A DNA stretch of 37,301 nucleotides from Fidelibacterota bacterium (GTDB taxonomy: Bacteria; Pseudomonadota; Alphaproteobacteria; Rhodospirillales; Rhodospirillaceae): NCBI GenBank assembly GCA_947481595.1, contig CANKHC010000007.1, positions 1 to 37,301 of the forward strand. Direction: 5' to 3'. Both the position numbers and the translations under genes were made by a program. Below, one piece after another: positions 18,540 through 27,844 of the stretch. Each line of letters starts with the position of its first letter. Position 1 is the first letter of the stretch. The notes under the pieces were generated by a model, which made no database searches, was not told where the DNA came from, and saw only the letters and a list, made by a program, of their open reading frames with translations.

Positions 18540-19400
18540 TTATTTGAAGATTTCTGCGCGGGGGAAATACGCCTTCTGCTCGTCGGTATACCTTTCCCAA
18601 GCGTCGGCGTGAACGCGCATGTAGCCGTTGTAGTGTACGGGGCTTTGTGACGGCACCCACTGTTCGCTGAACATGAGATGCAGCGATTTCCGGGTCTTTC
18701 CGGGTTTTGTGCGTAAGCCGCCGTGCCGCAGATTTTCAGTGAAGAAGAGCACGTCGCCCTTATTCAACAAGGCCATTTGAAGGCCCGGCTGGGCGTAAGG
18801 ATTGTCGCCATGCGGCGAGTGTAGGCTTGATTTGTGGCTTCCGGGCACAAAGCAAAACGGTCCGTCGTCCATCGTCGTGTCGTGGAGGGCAATGACGATG
18901 CGGCACTGGAGAAGATGTATGTGTCTCGGCCGGACGGTACGGCCGTCCGCTGACTGCATGTACGTTCCAATCCACGAATACCTGCTTCTGGCGTCGACCG
19001 GTCCGCCCATATGCATGGGCGTGTAGCTGTCGCCATCGCGGTAAAATATCATCCCGCTGGCCATGCTATGGGGCGGCTCGACCATTTCGTTGACATAGGA
19101 CAGAAGTTTTGGATTGCCGATCAGCATGTCGAAGGATTTCGATGCGCCGATGAAATCCTCCACGATCAGCGTCAGGCCGGGGTTACGCCTCACCATCACC
19201 GACGCGCCGGTCTTCGCATCAATGCTATAGGGCTGGCCGAAATGATCCGCCAATTTCGGGGCATTTTCGGCCACGGAGCGGAAATGACCTTCTAGATCGT
19301 CGACGGCACGGATAAGCGGCTCAAGCTCGGCGTCACTGAAGAGACGAGGTGCGACCAAGCATCCGACGAGATCGAATTGATAGATTTCTTCTTTTTTCAT
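18540..19400 (-). CDS. Phytanoyl-CoA dioxygenase (PhyH)-like protein with HxG motif
   Basis: GMIFYRDGDSYTPMHMGGPVDARSRYSWIG, DGPFCFVPGSHKSS, GDVLFFTENLRHGGLRTKPGKTRKSLHLMFSE; start MKKEEIYQFD at 19400. Confidence 0.8.
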   Translation of the reverse strand: MKKEEIYQFDLVGCLVAPRLFSDAELEPLIRAVDDLEGHFRSVAENAPKLADHFGQPYSIDAKTGASVMVRRNPGLTLIVEDFIGASKSFDMLIGNPKLLSYVNEMVEPPHSMASGMIFYRDGDSYTPMHMGGPVDARSRYSWIGTYMQSADGRTVRPRHIHLLQCRIVIALHDTTMDDGPFCFVPGSHKSSLHSPHGDNPYAQPGLQMALLNKGDVLFFTENLRHGGLRTKPGKTRKSLHLMFSEQWVPSQSPVHYNGYMRVHADAWERYTDEQKAYFPRAEIFK

Positions 19401-19509
19401 ATTGGGTGCGGCGCTCAGCTCAAGAAGATTGGAATGGCGCCCACTCGGATCGCTGCGCGATCCATGCGGGCCGTTCACGGCCCGCAGATTTTGAGTCAGG
19501 GGGCGCTCA

Positions 19510-19543
19510 CTTTTTCTAAGCGCGCGTAGCGCGCTAAGAAAAA
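19510..19543 (-). terminator. Probable terminator downstream of tRNA-Arg
   Basis: Inverted repeat TTCTTAGCGCGC-TAC-GCGCGCTTAGAA with one mismatch and flanking T/A tracts, directly after the tRNA 3' end. Confidence 0.6.
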
Positions 19544-19620
19544 TGGCGTACCCGGAGGGATTCGAACCCCCGACCTTCGCCTCCGGAGGGCGACGCTCTA
19601 TCCAGCTGAGCTACGGGTAC
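19544..19620 (-). tRNA. tRNA-Arg (anticodon CCG), CCA encoded
   Basis: Reverse complement GTACCCGTAGCTCAGCTGGATAGAGCGTCGCCCTCCGGAGGCGAAGGTCGGGGGTTCGAATCCCTCCGGGTACGCCA folds as a cloverleaf; anticodon loop CTCCGGA. Confidence 0.97.
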
Positions 19621-19675
19621 AACCGCCCGCAATCTAGTTCATCGCCGCGAGCGGCGCAAACGTAAGGGCCGGGAG

Positions 19676-20104
19676 TCACTTCCAAGGTGTAACGGGCGGC
19701 ACGGCGCACGGCCCCTCGGCATCGACGGTGCCGAAATCAGCGGGACCTACGACCTCGAGGTATTCCATGTCGGGCGAGTAATCGAACAGGTAGTGCACGA
19801 TGCCCGGGCGCTGGTGCACGACGTCGCCGGCTTCGACCAGCGTGACTTTGTCCTCGTACATGAACTTGGCCCAGCCTTTGGTCATGATCACGATGTGGAA
19901 ATCAGCCACATGGCGGTGCCAGCCGGTGCCGTTACTCGGCGGCGAGGAGGCGCGCACCAGATGGGCGACGACCTTGCCGTGGGTGGCTTCGGCGATGCCG
20001 AGATCGCGGTACTGGAAGAAGCCGCGCAAGCCGCCGTCCTTGAAGTCGGTGTCGGCGGGTTTGACGTGGGAGAACGTGGTCGGCTCGGAGGTGGCGTCTT
20101 TCAT
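19676..20104 (-). CDS. Cupin-domain protein
   Basis: GTGWHRHVADFHIVIMTKGWAKFMYEDKVTLVEAGDVVHQRPGIVHYLFDYSPDMEYLEVVGP. Confidence 0.85.
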   Translation of the reverse strand: MKDATSEPTTFSHVKPADTDFKDGGLRGFFQYRDLGIAEATHGKVVAHLVRASSPPSNGTGWHRHVADFHIVIMTKGWAKFMYEDKVTLVEAGDVVHQRPGIVHYLFDYSPDMEYLEVVGPADFGTVDAEGPCAVPPVTPWK

Positions 20105-20291
20105 GGCGGAGGCCTTTCCTGAACAGGTGCCTGGCAACTCAGCCTCCCGAGCGTGAGCGTGGCCCTAGGTTAGGCCGCTTTAGATTGCGGTGCACTATTT
20201 TCGTCTAATCCATTCATATCCCGATATAATTATGGGTGTTCGACACGGGGCCGGCGTCTGTTACAAGAGCACCCCTTCAGCGGATAGAGCC

Positions 20292-21539
20292 ATGAACCCA
20301 GCTTCCGAAACGCCGCCGCCGGCGAAAATCAAGTTCACCGGCTACCAGAAGTTCGTCGTCGGCATGCTGGCGTTCCTGCAGTTCACCATCATCCTCGACT
20401 TCATGATCCTCTCGCCTTTGGGCGCGATCGTCATGCCGGCGCTCGCGATCGGCCCGCAGCAATTCAGTCTGGTGGTGTCGGTCTATGCCTTTGCCGCCGG
20501 CGCCTCGGGTCTGCTCGCGGCGGGATTTGCCGACCGCTTCGATCGCAAAAAATTGCTGCTGTTTTTCTATGTGGGCTTCCTGCTCGGCACCGCCATGTGC
20601 GGGTTGGCGCAAAGTTTTCCCGTCCTGCTGTTCGCGCGCGTGGTAACCGGGATCTTCGGCGGGGTCATCGGATCCATCGTCATGGCGATCACCACCGACC
20701 TCTTCCCGCTCGAGATGCGCGGGCGGGTGATGGGGGTGCTGCAGACCGCCTTTGCCGCCAGCCAGATCCTTGGTCTGCCGGCGGGGCTTTATTTCTCGAC
20801 CCTGTGGGATTGGCATGCGCCCTTTGTCGTCATCGTTGTGATCGGCGCGGCCGTCGGCGTGGTCATCGCGCTCTATATGCGCCCGGTGGATGCGCATCTG
20901 CGCCTCACGCAGGAGCGCGGGCCTTTGTCGCACCTGGTGGCGACGGTCACCGAGCCCAAGCACCTTCTCGCTTTCTGCGCGATCGCGCTGTTGTCGACCG
21001 GCGGCTATATGATCATGCCCTTCGGCAGCGCCTTCACCGTCAACAATCTCGGGATCGACCTCGCGCACCTGCCGACGATTTATCTGGTGACCGGCATTGC
21101 GACGATTTTCATCGGTCCGATGATCGGCCGGGCCAGCGACCGCTTCGGCAAGTTCCCTGTGTTCCTGTTCGGCACGTTGGTTTCGATCGCACTCGTGCTG
21201 TTCTACACCCACATGGGGCCGACACCGCTGGTCGGCGTGATGGTGGTCAACGTCATCCTGTTCGTCGGCATCTTTTCGCGCATGATCCCAGCGCAGGCGC
21301 TGATGTCCGCGATTCCGGACATCACGAAGCGCGGGTCGTTCAGTGCCATCAACGCGTCGCTGGCGCAGGTCTCGGGCGGCGTCGCGGCCGTGCTGGCGGG
21401 GAGCTTGGTGGTGCAAGGGGCCGACGGCCACTTGGAGCACTTCGAACGTATCGGCTATGTGGTGGCCAGCGCTTCGCTGATCACACTGTTCCTGATGTAC
21501 CGGATCAGCCGCGCGGTGCCGGAGCGGACGAAAAGCTGA
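20292..21539 (+). CDS. MFS transporter
   Basis: 12-TM-like; LGAIVMPALAIGPQQFSLVVSVYAFAAGASGLLAAGFADRFDRKKLLLFFYVGFLLGTAMCG is a typical MFS motif region. Confidence 0.93.
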   Translation: MNPASETPPPAKIKFTGYQKFVVGMLAFLQFTIILDFMILSPLGAIVMPALAIGPQQFSLVVSVYAFAAGASGLLAAGFADRFDRKKLLLFFYVGFLLGTAMCGLAQSFPVLLFARVVTGIFGGVIGSIVMAITTDLFPLEMRGRVMGVLQTAFAASQILGLPAGLYFSTLWDWHAPFVVIVVIGAAVGVVIALYMRPVDAHLRLTQERGPLSHLVATVTEPKHLLAFCAIALLSTGGYMIMPFGSAFTVNNLGIDLAHLPTIYLVTGIATIFIGPMIGRASDRFGKFPVFLFGTLVSIALVLFYTHMGPTPLVGVMVVNVILFVGIFSRMIPAQALMSAIPDITKRGSFSAINASLAQVSGGVAAVLAGSLVVQGADGHLEHFERIGYVVASASLITLFLMYRISRAVPERTKS

Positions 21540-21990
21540 GCTCCATCGTTGCGCCGAAGGGCGTGGCTTTCCACTGGCCCATGAGGGCTTTGAAGCGTGC
21601 CGATGTCGCAGCGATCGTCTCCGGCGTCAGCCACGTAGGCACGTCGCGTCCCAGGTCGGTGAAATAGCCGGCGAGCCGTGCGGTAAAGGCCGGTGCGTCG
21701 ATGTCCCCGCGCAAGGCACCACTGAGCGGCCCGACCACCGTCTCGATGGCGAGGGCTTCGCCGGTCACCGGCTGCGCCGTTTCGCCGGCCAGCGCGCCGT
21801 AGGGCGTTCCCGCCGCCAGCGCGCCGTAGAATCCGCCGCTGAGCTTGGCGGTGCTCTCCAGAGCAAAATGCGTGAGGTCGTGGATGAGGAAACTGCGCGT
21901 TTCCAGTTCCAGACTTTCAACGCTGCCATTGGCGCGCGTTGCAGCGAAGCGATGCTTGCTCTCGCTGATCTTGGTCAGCGCGATCTTCAT
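21505..21990 (-). CDS. Hypothetical protein, 161 aa
   Basis: MKIALTKISESKHRFAATRANGSVESLELETRSFLIHDLTHFALE...; start overlaps upstream hydrolase stop (TAATG); 3' end overlaps the convergent MFS gene. Confidence 0.7.
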   Translation of the reverse strand: MKIALTKISESKHRFAATRANGSVESLELETRSFLIHDLTHFALESTAKLSGGFYGALAAGTPYGALAGETAQPVTGEALAIETVVGPLSGALRGDIDAPAFTARLAGYFTDLGRDVPTWLTPETIAATSARFKALMGQWKATPFGATMELSFSSAPAPRG

Positions 21991-22994
21991 TACCGCGCAG
22001 CGCTGAGACGCTGCACCGCCATGACGTCGGCGCCTGAGGGCAGCGCTTCCTGCGGGTTGGCGAGGAACGCCACGATGTCGGCCATCACCACGGCCGACTG
22101 TTTGTCGCGCAGGATCATGTGCCAGCCCTTTTCGTAGAAGGCCGGATGCAGACCGGCGTCAGCCTTGCCCATGGCGGCGATGGCTTCGCGCGTCGGCTCC
22201 TTGGGGATGATCTGGTCGTTCTGACCGTAGAGATACAAGACCGGCGTCCCGGCGATTTTCGGGGCCGAGGCCAGGGCTTCGTCCATCAGGCCGGTGAGAC
22301 CGTAGACGGAATCGATGCGCGTCTTTTTGATGAACAGCGGATCGCGGCCGTTGGCGCGCAGCGCTTCGATGTTGTCGCTGGCGAGGCGCCCCAAACTTTC
22401 ACCCGAAGGCTTGAAGCCGGGCAGGATGCGCGAGCCTAACCATAGCGCAGCCCGGTAAAACACCGGCATGGTCGAACGGCCCCACACCGCGGGGGCGACC
22501 AGCACGGTGCCCGCAACCTTCGGCGCATCGGGCTCAGCGAGAGCCGTCATGACCACCGCCCCGCCCATGCTTTCGCCCAGCGGATAAAACGGCACGCCGG
22601 GATACATCGCCTGCAGTACGGCGGCGAAATCCTTGAAGTCGCGGATCATGGCGTCGCGCCCGGGCCACAGGCCCCAGTGCGGCGAAGCGCCAAAGCCGCG
22701 CTGGTCGTAGGCGTAGACCGCCACACCGCGTTCGGCGAGGTAGGGCCCGACGCCGGGCGTGCCGGGAGCGACGTCGAAAGCCCTGCTGTAGTCGTTGAAG
22801 CCGTGCACGGCGAGGACGACGGCGCGCGGAGGGCCGGCCGGAAGCCATTTGCGCGTGGCGAGCTCGAGCCCATCCGAGGCCTGGAAATGGGTTTCGGTCA
22901 GGCGCGGCGCCGCGGGGCCGGGTCCGGGCGGGGCGAAGCGTGGTGCACAGGCGGAAAGCAATAAGGTGAGCATGACGACCAGGATACACCGCAT
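21990..22994 (-). CDS. Alpha/beta hydrolase lipoprotein (monoacylglycerol-lipase/serine aminopeptidase S33-like)
   Basis: Lipobox LLLSAC; VVLAVHGFNDYSRAF, YDQRGFGASPHWGLWPG, YPLGESMGGAVVM. Confidence 0.9.
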   Translation of the reverse strand: MRCILVVMLTLLLSACAPRFAPPGPGPAAPRLTETHFQASDGLELATRKWLPAGPPRAVVLAVHGFNDYSRAFDVAPGTPGVGPYLAERGVAVYAYDQRGFGASPHWGLWPGRDAMIRDFKDFAAVLQAMYPGVPFYPLGESMGGAVVMTALAEPDAPKVAGTVLVAPAVWGRSTMPVFYRAALWLGSRILPGFKPSGESLGRLASDNIEALRANGRDPLFIKKTRIDSVYGLTGLMDEALASAPKIAGTPVLYLYGQNDQIIPKEPTREAIAAMGKADAGLHPAFYEKGWHMILRDKQSAVVMADIVAFLANPQEALPSGADVMAVQRLSAAR

Positions 22995-23007
22995 GACAGC
23001 CGCCGGC

Positions 23008-24006
23008 CTACTGGACCGATGTCTGCACGCTTCCTGCCGTCAGCTGCAGGAAGATGTCTTCAAGGTCCACTTCGTCGGTGCGGATGTCGCCAACCGTCAC
23101 CCCAGATGCACGTACGGCGTCGAGAATGTCCTGCATGGCGCCGGCGCTGGGGCGGTAGTTGATGTGCAGCTCGGTCGGCGCCGGCAGCGTCGCATGGAAA
23201 TTCGCCAGCGCCGCAGGGATGTGCGCCAGCGGCTGGGTCAGGGTGAGGATCACCGCCTTGTTGTCGATGCGCTTGAGCAGCGCGCGCGTGGTATCGTGCG
23301 CCACCAGGCGGCCATGGTTGATGATGGCGATGCGGTCGCACAAGGCCTCAGCCTCTTCCAGGTAGTGCGTGGTGAGCAGAATCGTGGTGCCACGGGCGTT
23401 GAGTTCGCGCAGGTGGCGCCACAACTGCTGGCGCAGCTCGACGTCGACGCCGGCGGTGGGTTCGTCCAGCACCATCACCGGCGGCGTGTGCACCATGGCC
23501 TTGGCGATCAACAGGCGCCGGCGCATGCCGCCCGACAGCGCGCGCGCGTAAGCGTTGGCTTTGTCGGCGAGGCCGACGACATCGAGGATTTCTTTCGTGC
23601 GCCGCTCTTTCTTCGGGACGCCGTAGAGGCCGGCCTGGACTTCGAGCAGTTCAAAGGGCGTGAAGAAAGGGTCCAGGTTCAGCTCTTGCGGCACCACACC
23701 GATGGCGCAACGCGCATTGCGCTCGTCCTTGTCGATATCAAAATCCCAGATCTTCACGACGCCACTGGTCTTTCTCACCAGCCCCGCCAGGATGTTGATG
23801 GTAGTCGACTTGCCCGCGCCATTGGGCCCGAGCAGGCCGAAGAACGAGCCGCGCGGCACCTCCAGCGAAAAGTCCGCCACCGCTTGTTTGGAGCCGCGTT
23901 TGCCGCCGCCTTGGTAAAGCTTGTTGAGCCCGCGGATTTCCACCGCCAAGTCAGGGAGTGCCGGAGCCGGCGAAGGGACGGAAACCTGGGTTTCGCTCAT
24001 GGTCAT
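23008..24006 (-). CDS. ABC transporter ATP-binding protein (ABC-2 type)
   Basis: Walker A GPNGAGKST, signature ALSGGMRRRLLIAKAM, Walker B PPVMVLDEPTAGVD, H-loop LLTTHYLEEAE; start MTMSETQ (or MSETQ at 24000). Confidence 0.95.
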   Translation of the reverse strand: MTMSETQVSVPSPAPALPDLAVEIRGLNKLYQGGGKRGSKQAVADFSLEVPRGSFFGLLGPNGAGKSTTINILAGLVRKTSGVVKIWDFDIDKDERNARCAIGVVPQELNLDPFFTPFELLEVQAGLYGVPKKERRTKEILDVVGLADKANAYARALSGGMRRRLLIAKAMVHTPPVMVLDEPTAGVDVELRQQLWRHLRELNARGTTILLTTHYLEEAEALCDRIAIINHGRLVAHDTTRALLKRIDNKAVILTLTQPLAHIPAALANFHATLPAPTELHINYRPSAGAMQDILDAVRASGVTVGDIRTDEVDLEDIFLQLTAGSVQTSVQ

Positions 24007-24102
24007 TTGGGTATCACCCTGGGAAAGAGGCGGCAATGCCCGCTTGAAATCTATAGTCCCCCGCCGCATAAACATGCCCTGACATTTGCGTAAGGAAACG
24101 CC

Positions 24103-24291
24103 ATGGCTGACGCCCTTGAGACCATCAAAGTCGAAACCACCACCGTGAATTGCGACGGCGGCGGCGGGGCCTTGGGCCATCCGCGGGTGTATCTGCAGAT
24201 CAAGCCGGAAGTGGGCGAGATCGAATGCCCCTATTGCAGCCGCCGTTACGTCCTGGACAAACACGCGGCGGCCCACGCCGGCGGCCACTGA
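24103..24291 (+). CDS. Zinc-finger domain protein (zf-CHCC, NDUFS6-like)
   Basis: CDGGGGALGHPRVYLQIKPEVGEIECPYCSRRYVL. Confidence 0.92.
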   Translation: MADALETIKVETTTVNCDGGGGALGHPRVYLQIKPEVGEIECPYCSRRYVLDKHAAAHAGGH

Positions 24292-24319
24292 CGCTTTTTC
24301 TCGCAAGACGGGGCGGCCT

Positions 24320-27145
24320 ATGGCCAAAGCCGCATCCTCAACGCCGCAGCGCCTCTACCTGATCGACGGATCGGGCTACATCTTCCGCGCCTTCCACGCG
24401 CTGCCGCCGATGACGCGCCCCGACGGCACGCCGGTGAATGCCGTCTACGGTTTCGCCAACATGCTGATGAAGCTGATGGACGACCTGCGCGATGCCACGG
24501 TCGAGGAATCCATCGCCGTGGTTTTTGATACCAAGCGCCACACCTTCCGCAGCGAGATCTACAAAGAGTACAAGGCGCAGCGCCCCGAACCGCCGGACGA
24601 ACTCAAGCCGCAGTTTGCGATCATCCGCGACGCCGTGCGCGCCTTCAACGTCTGCTGCCTGGAGATGGAAGGCTTCGAGGCGGATGACCTGATCGCCACC
24701 TACGCCAAGATGGCCGAGGCGAAAGGGATCGACGTGGTCGTGATCTCCGCCGACAAGGACATGATGCAGCTGATCCGCCCGGGCGTCAGCATGTTGGACC
24801 CGATGAAGAACCGCACCATCGGCCCAGAGCAGGTGGTGGAGAAGTTCGGCGTCGGGCCCGACAAAGTCATCGAAGTGCAGGCGCTCGCGGGCGACAGCTC
24901 CGACAACGTGCCCGGCGTGCCCGGCATCGGTGTGAAGACCGCCGCCGAACTCATCCTGCAGTACGGCGATCTCGAGACGCTGCTGAAGAAGGCCGGCGAG
25001 ATCAAGCAGCCCAAGCGGCGTGAGAACTTGATCGCCTTCGCCGATCTTGCGCGGATTTCAAAACAGCTGGTCACCTTGCGCGACGACGTGAAGGTGGAGG
25101 TCGGTCTCGACAAGCTTAAGTGGGTCGAGCCTGATCCCGAGACCCTGCTCACCTTCATTGCCGCGCAAGGCTTCAAGAGCCTGGTGAACAAGGTCACCGC
25201 CCGGTTGGGCGGCAATGGCCACTCGTTGCAGAGCATCCCCGAGTCCGCGCCGGGCGCCGCCCCCTCGCCTGCGCCCGCGAAAATCGTCTCCGCCGCCGCG
25301 GGGTGGCCGGGCGCTTATGAGACGATCACCACGATCAAAGACCTGCAACGCTGGGTCGGGACGGCGGCCGCCAACGGCTGGGTCGCCGTCGACACCGAAA
25401 CCACGGGGCTTGATCCGATGCAGGCCAAGCTGGTCGGTGTCTCGCTCTGCGTGACCCCGGGGACCGCCTGCTACATTCCGCTCCGCCACACCGGTTCGGC
25501 GCCAGCGGGGACATTGGATCTAGCGGGAGACGCCGCACCGCCGCAAATTCCGCTGAAGGACGCGCTGAAAGCGCTGAAGCCTTTGCTGGAAGATCCAGGC
25601 GTGCTCAAGGTCGGCCACAACATCAAATTCGACATGCACATCCTCGCGGGTGAAGGCATCAATATCGCCCCGGTCGACGACAGCATGGTGATCTCCTACG
25701 TGCTCGAGAGCGCCGGGCACGGACACGGCATGGACGAGCTCGCCGAACTGCACCTCAGCCACAACACCATCAAATTCGCCGATGTCTGTGGTTCGGGGAA
25801 AAACCAAATCACCTTCGACCGCGTTCCGCTGGACAAGGCCACCGCCTATGCCGCCGAGGACGCGGATGTGACGCGCCGGCTGTATGACATGCTCAAGCCG
25901 CGTTTGCGTGAAGAAAAGCTGGTGGCGATCTACGAGAACATGGACCGCGCCATGATCGGCGTGCTGCACGACATGGAAGCGCGCGGCATTCTGGTCGACA
26001 AGAAAGTGCTGACCGCGCTGTCGCACGACTTCGGCACGCGCATGGCGGCGCACGAGGCCGACATCCACAAGCTTGCCGGCGAGCCCTTTAACGTCAATTC
26101 ACCCAAGCAGCTCGGCGAGATTCTCTTCGAACGCATGTCCCTGCCCGGCGGCAAGAAGGGCAAGACCGGCGCCTATGCCACGGGCGCCGAGGTGCTGGAA
26201 GAGCTGGCAGCGCAAGGTCACGACCTGCCGGCGCGGGTGCTCGAACACCGCCAGCTGCAGAAGCTAAAGAGCACTTACACCGATGCGCTGATGGAAGTGA
26301 TCAATCCCGACACCGGGCGTGTGCACACCTGCTTCGCGCAGACCATTGCCTCCACCGGGCGTCTGTCGTCGGTTGATCCCAACTTGCAGAACATCCCGAT
26401 CCGCACCGAGGATGGCCGCAAGATCAGGACGGCCTTCGTCGCCCCGAAGGGCAAAAAGCTGCTGTCGGCCGACTACAGTCAGATCGAGCTGCGCCTGATC
26501 GCCCACGTCGGCGACGTCAAGGCCATGAAGCGCGCCTTCAAGGACGGCGAGGACATTCACGCGGCCACGGCTTCTGAAATGTTCGGCGTGCCGATCAAGG
26601 GCATGGACCCGATGATCCGCCGCCGGGCCAAGGCCATCAACTTCGGGATCATCTACGGCATCTCGGGCTTTGGCTTGGCGCGCCAGCTCGGCATCCCGCG
26701 CGGCGAAGCGCAGGAATACATCAACGCCTATTTCGCCAAGTTCCCCGAGATCCGCGACTACATGGAAGAAACCAAGACCCAGGCGCGCAAACAGGGCTTT
26801 GTCACCACGCTGTTCGGCCGGCGCGTGACGATCCCCGGCATCAACGACAAGAACCCCAATATGCGCGGCTTTGCCGAACGCGCCGCCATCAACGCGCCGA
26901 TCCAAGGCGGGGCCGCCGACATCATCAAGCGTGCGATGATCAAATTGCCCGACGCGCTCAGGGACGCGAAACTTTCGGCCCTCATGCTGCTGCAGGTGCA
27001 CGACGAACTGGTGTTCGAAGTCACCGAGGCCGAAATCGCCAAGACCAGCGCGCTCGTCAAGAAGACCATGGAGGCCGCAGTCCAACTCGACATCCCGCTG
27101 ACGGTCGACGTCGGCACCGGCGCCAACTGGGCCGAGGCGCATTAA
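24320..27145 (+). CDS. polA: DNA polymerase I
   Basis: 941 aa: 5'-3' exonuclease (LIDGSGYIFRAFHALPPM), 3'-5' exonuclease (VAVDTETTGLDPM), polymerase A motifs (SADYSQIELRLIAHVGD, RRRAKAINFGIIYGISGFGLA, LLQVHDELVFEV). Confidence 0.98.
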   Translation: MAKAASSTPQRLYLIDGSGYIFRAFHALPPMTRPDGTPVNAVYGFANMLMKLMDDLRDATVEESIAVVFDTKRHTFRSEIYKEYKAQRPEPPDELKPQFAIIRDAVRAFNVCCLEMEGFEADDLIATYAKMAEAKGIDVVVISADKDMMQLIRPGVSMLDPMKNRTIGPEQVVEKFGVGPDKVIEVQALAGDSSDNVPGVPGIGVKTAAELILQYGDLETLLKKAGEIKQPKRRENLIAFADLARISKQLVTLRDDVKVEVGLDKLKWVEPDPETLLTFIAAQGFKSLVNKVTARLGGNGHSLQSIPESAPGAAPSPAPAKIVSAAAGWPGAYETITTIKDLQRWVGTAAANGWVAVDTETTGLDPMQAKLVGVSLCVTPGTACYIPLRHTGSAPAGTLDLAGDAAPPQIPLKDALKALKPLLEDPGVLKVGHNIKFDMHILAGEGINIAPVDDSMVISYVLESAGHGHGMDELAELHLSHNTIKFADVCGSGKNQITFDRVPLDKATAYAAEDADVTRRLYDMLKPRLREEKLVAIYENMDRAMIGVLHDMEARGILVDKKVLTALSHDFGTRMAAHEADIHKLAGEPFNVNSPKQLGEILFERMSLPGGKKGKTGAYATGAEVLEELAAQGHDLPARVLEHRQLQKLKSTYTDALMEVINPDTGRVHTCFAQTIASTGRLSSVDPNLQNIPIRTEDGRKIRTAFVAPKGKKLLSADYSQIELRLIAHVGDVKAMKRAFKDGEDIHAATASEMFGVPIKGMDPMIRRRAKAINFGIIYGISGFGLARQLGIPRGEAQEYINAYFAKFPEIRDYMEETKTQARKQGFVTTLFGRRVTIPGINDKNPNMRGFAERAAINAPIQGGAADIIKRAMIKLPDALRDAKLSALMLLQVHDELVFEVTEAEIAKTSALVKKTMEAAVQLDIPLTVDVGTGANWAEAH

Positions 27146-27298
27146 CTCAGCACGGCGCCCTGACACTGGGTCCCAAGGACGAGCCTTGCGACGACGAAGT
27201 TGGGGGCCATCATTGTGCATTTGATGCCTGGGCGCGATTGGCCGGGCGCGGCTGACATGCTACCGTCAGGCATCGTGCAACTCCTCGCGAGATAGACC

Positions 27299-27832
27299 AT
27301 GCGCACCCTCATCTACAGCCTCGCTGCTGCCCTTCTCTGCGCCGCGCCCGCGCGCGCCCAGGAGGCCGCCGACGTCACGGAAGCGTTCGCGAAACTCGTC
27401 ATCGACGGCTGCTTGCCGCACATGAAGGCGCACGCCTCGCTGTCGGCCTTCGCCAAGACCGCCGGCTTGCAGGTGGTCCCGGCGGAACTGGCCGGTAGTT
27501 TTCTGCGCACCCAGCCCGGCATCGGCTATCTCAAGGTCGATTCCAAGTTCCCGATGCTGATCTTCGGTGTCGCCGATGGCTCGTGCCGCGTCTACGCACG
27601 CTTTGCGCCAGACCTCGAAGCGCTCGCCGCCGGTGTCAGCAAGAAGATGCTCAGCACTCAGGGGGGGTTCACCGACAGTGGCGTGTCGACCGACATCGAT
27701 GGCCCCAACAGCGTGACCACCGTCCACCGCTATAAGGGCAAGTTCGGCAGCGAGAGCTTCGCGGCGATGCTGTCCACGACCCCGGCGCGCAACACCTCCG
27801 CCCAGGTGAGCTTCATCATCACGACGGACTGA
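27299..27832 (+). CDS. Secreted hypothetical protein
   Basis: Signal peptide MRTLIYSLAAALLCAAPARAQ followed by a 156-aa domain. Confidence 0.7.
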   Translation: MRTLIYSLAAALLCAAPARAQEAADVTEAFAKLVIDGCLPHMKAHASLSAFAKTAGLQVVPAELAGSFLRTQPGIGYLKVDSKFPMLIFGVADGSCRVYARFAPDLEALAAGVSKKMLSTQGGFTDSGVSTDIDGPNSVTTVHRYKGKFGSESFAAMLSTTPARNTSAQVSFIITTD

Positions 27833-27844
27833 GACGCGGCGGGC

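Noticed and set aside
19544-19620. tRNA-Arg as an integration site for a genomic island
   Set aside because: No integrase, phage gene or duplicated tRNA 3' end seen in the window
20277-21440. 387-aa minus-strand ORF opposite the MFS transporter
   Set aside because: Shadow ORF rich in H, D, R and Q; no signal or domain; the MFS frame is unambiguous
22795-24093. 432-aa plus-strand ORF opposite the ABC ATPase
   Set aside because: Antisense of a gene with full Walker A, Walker B and signature motifs
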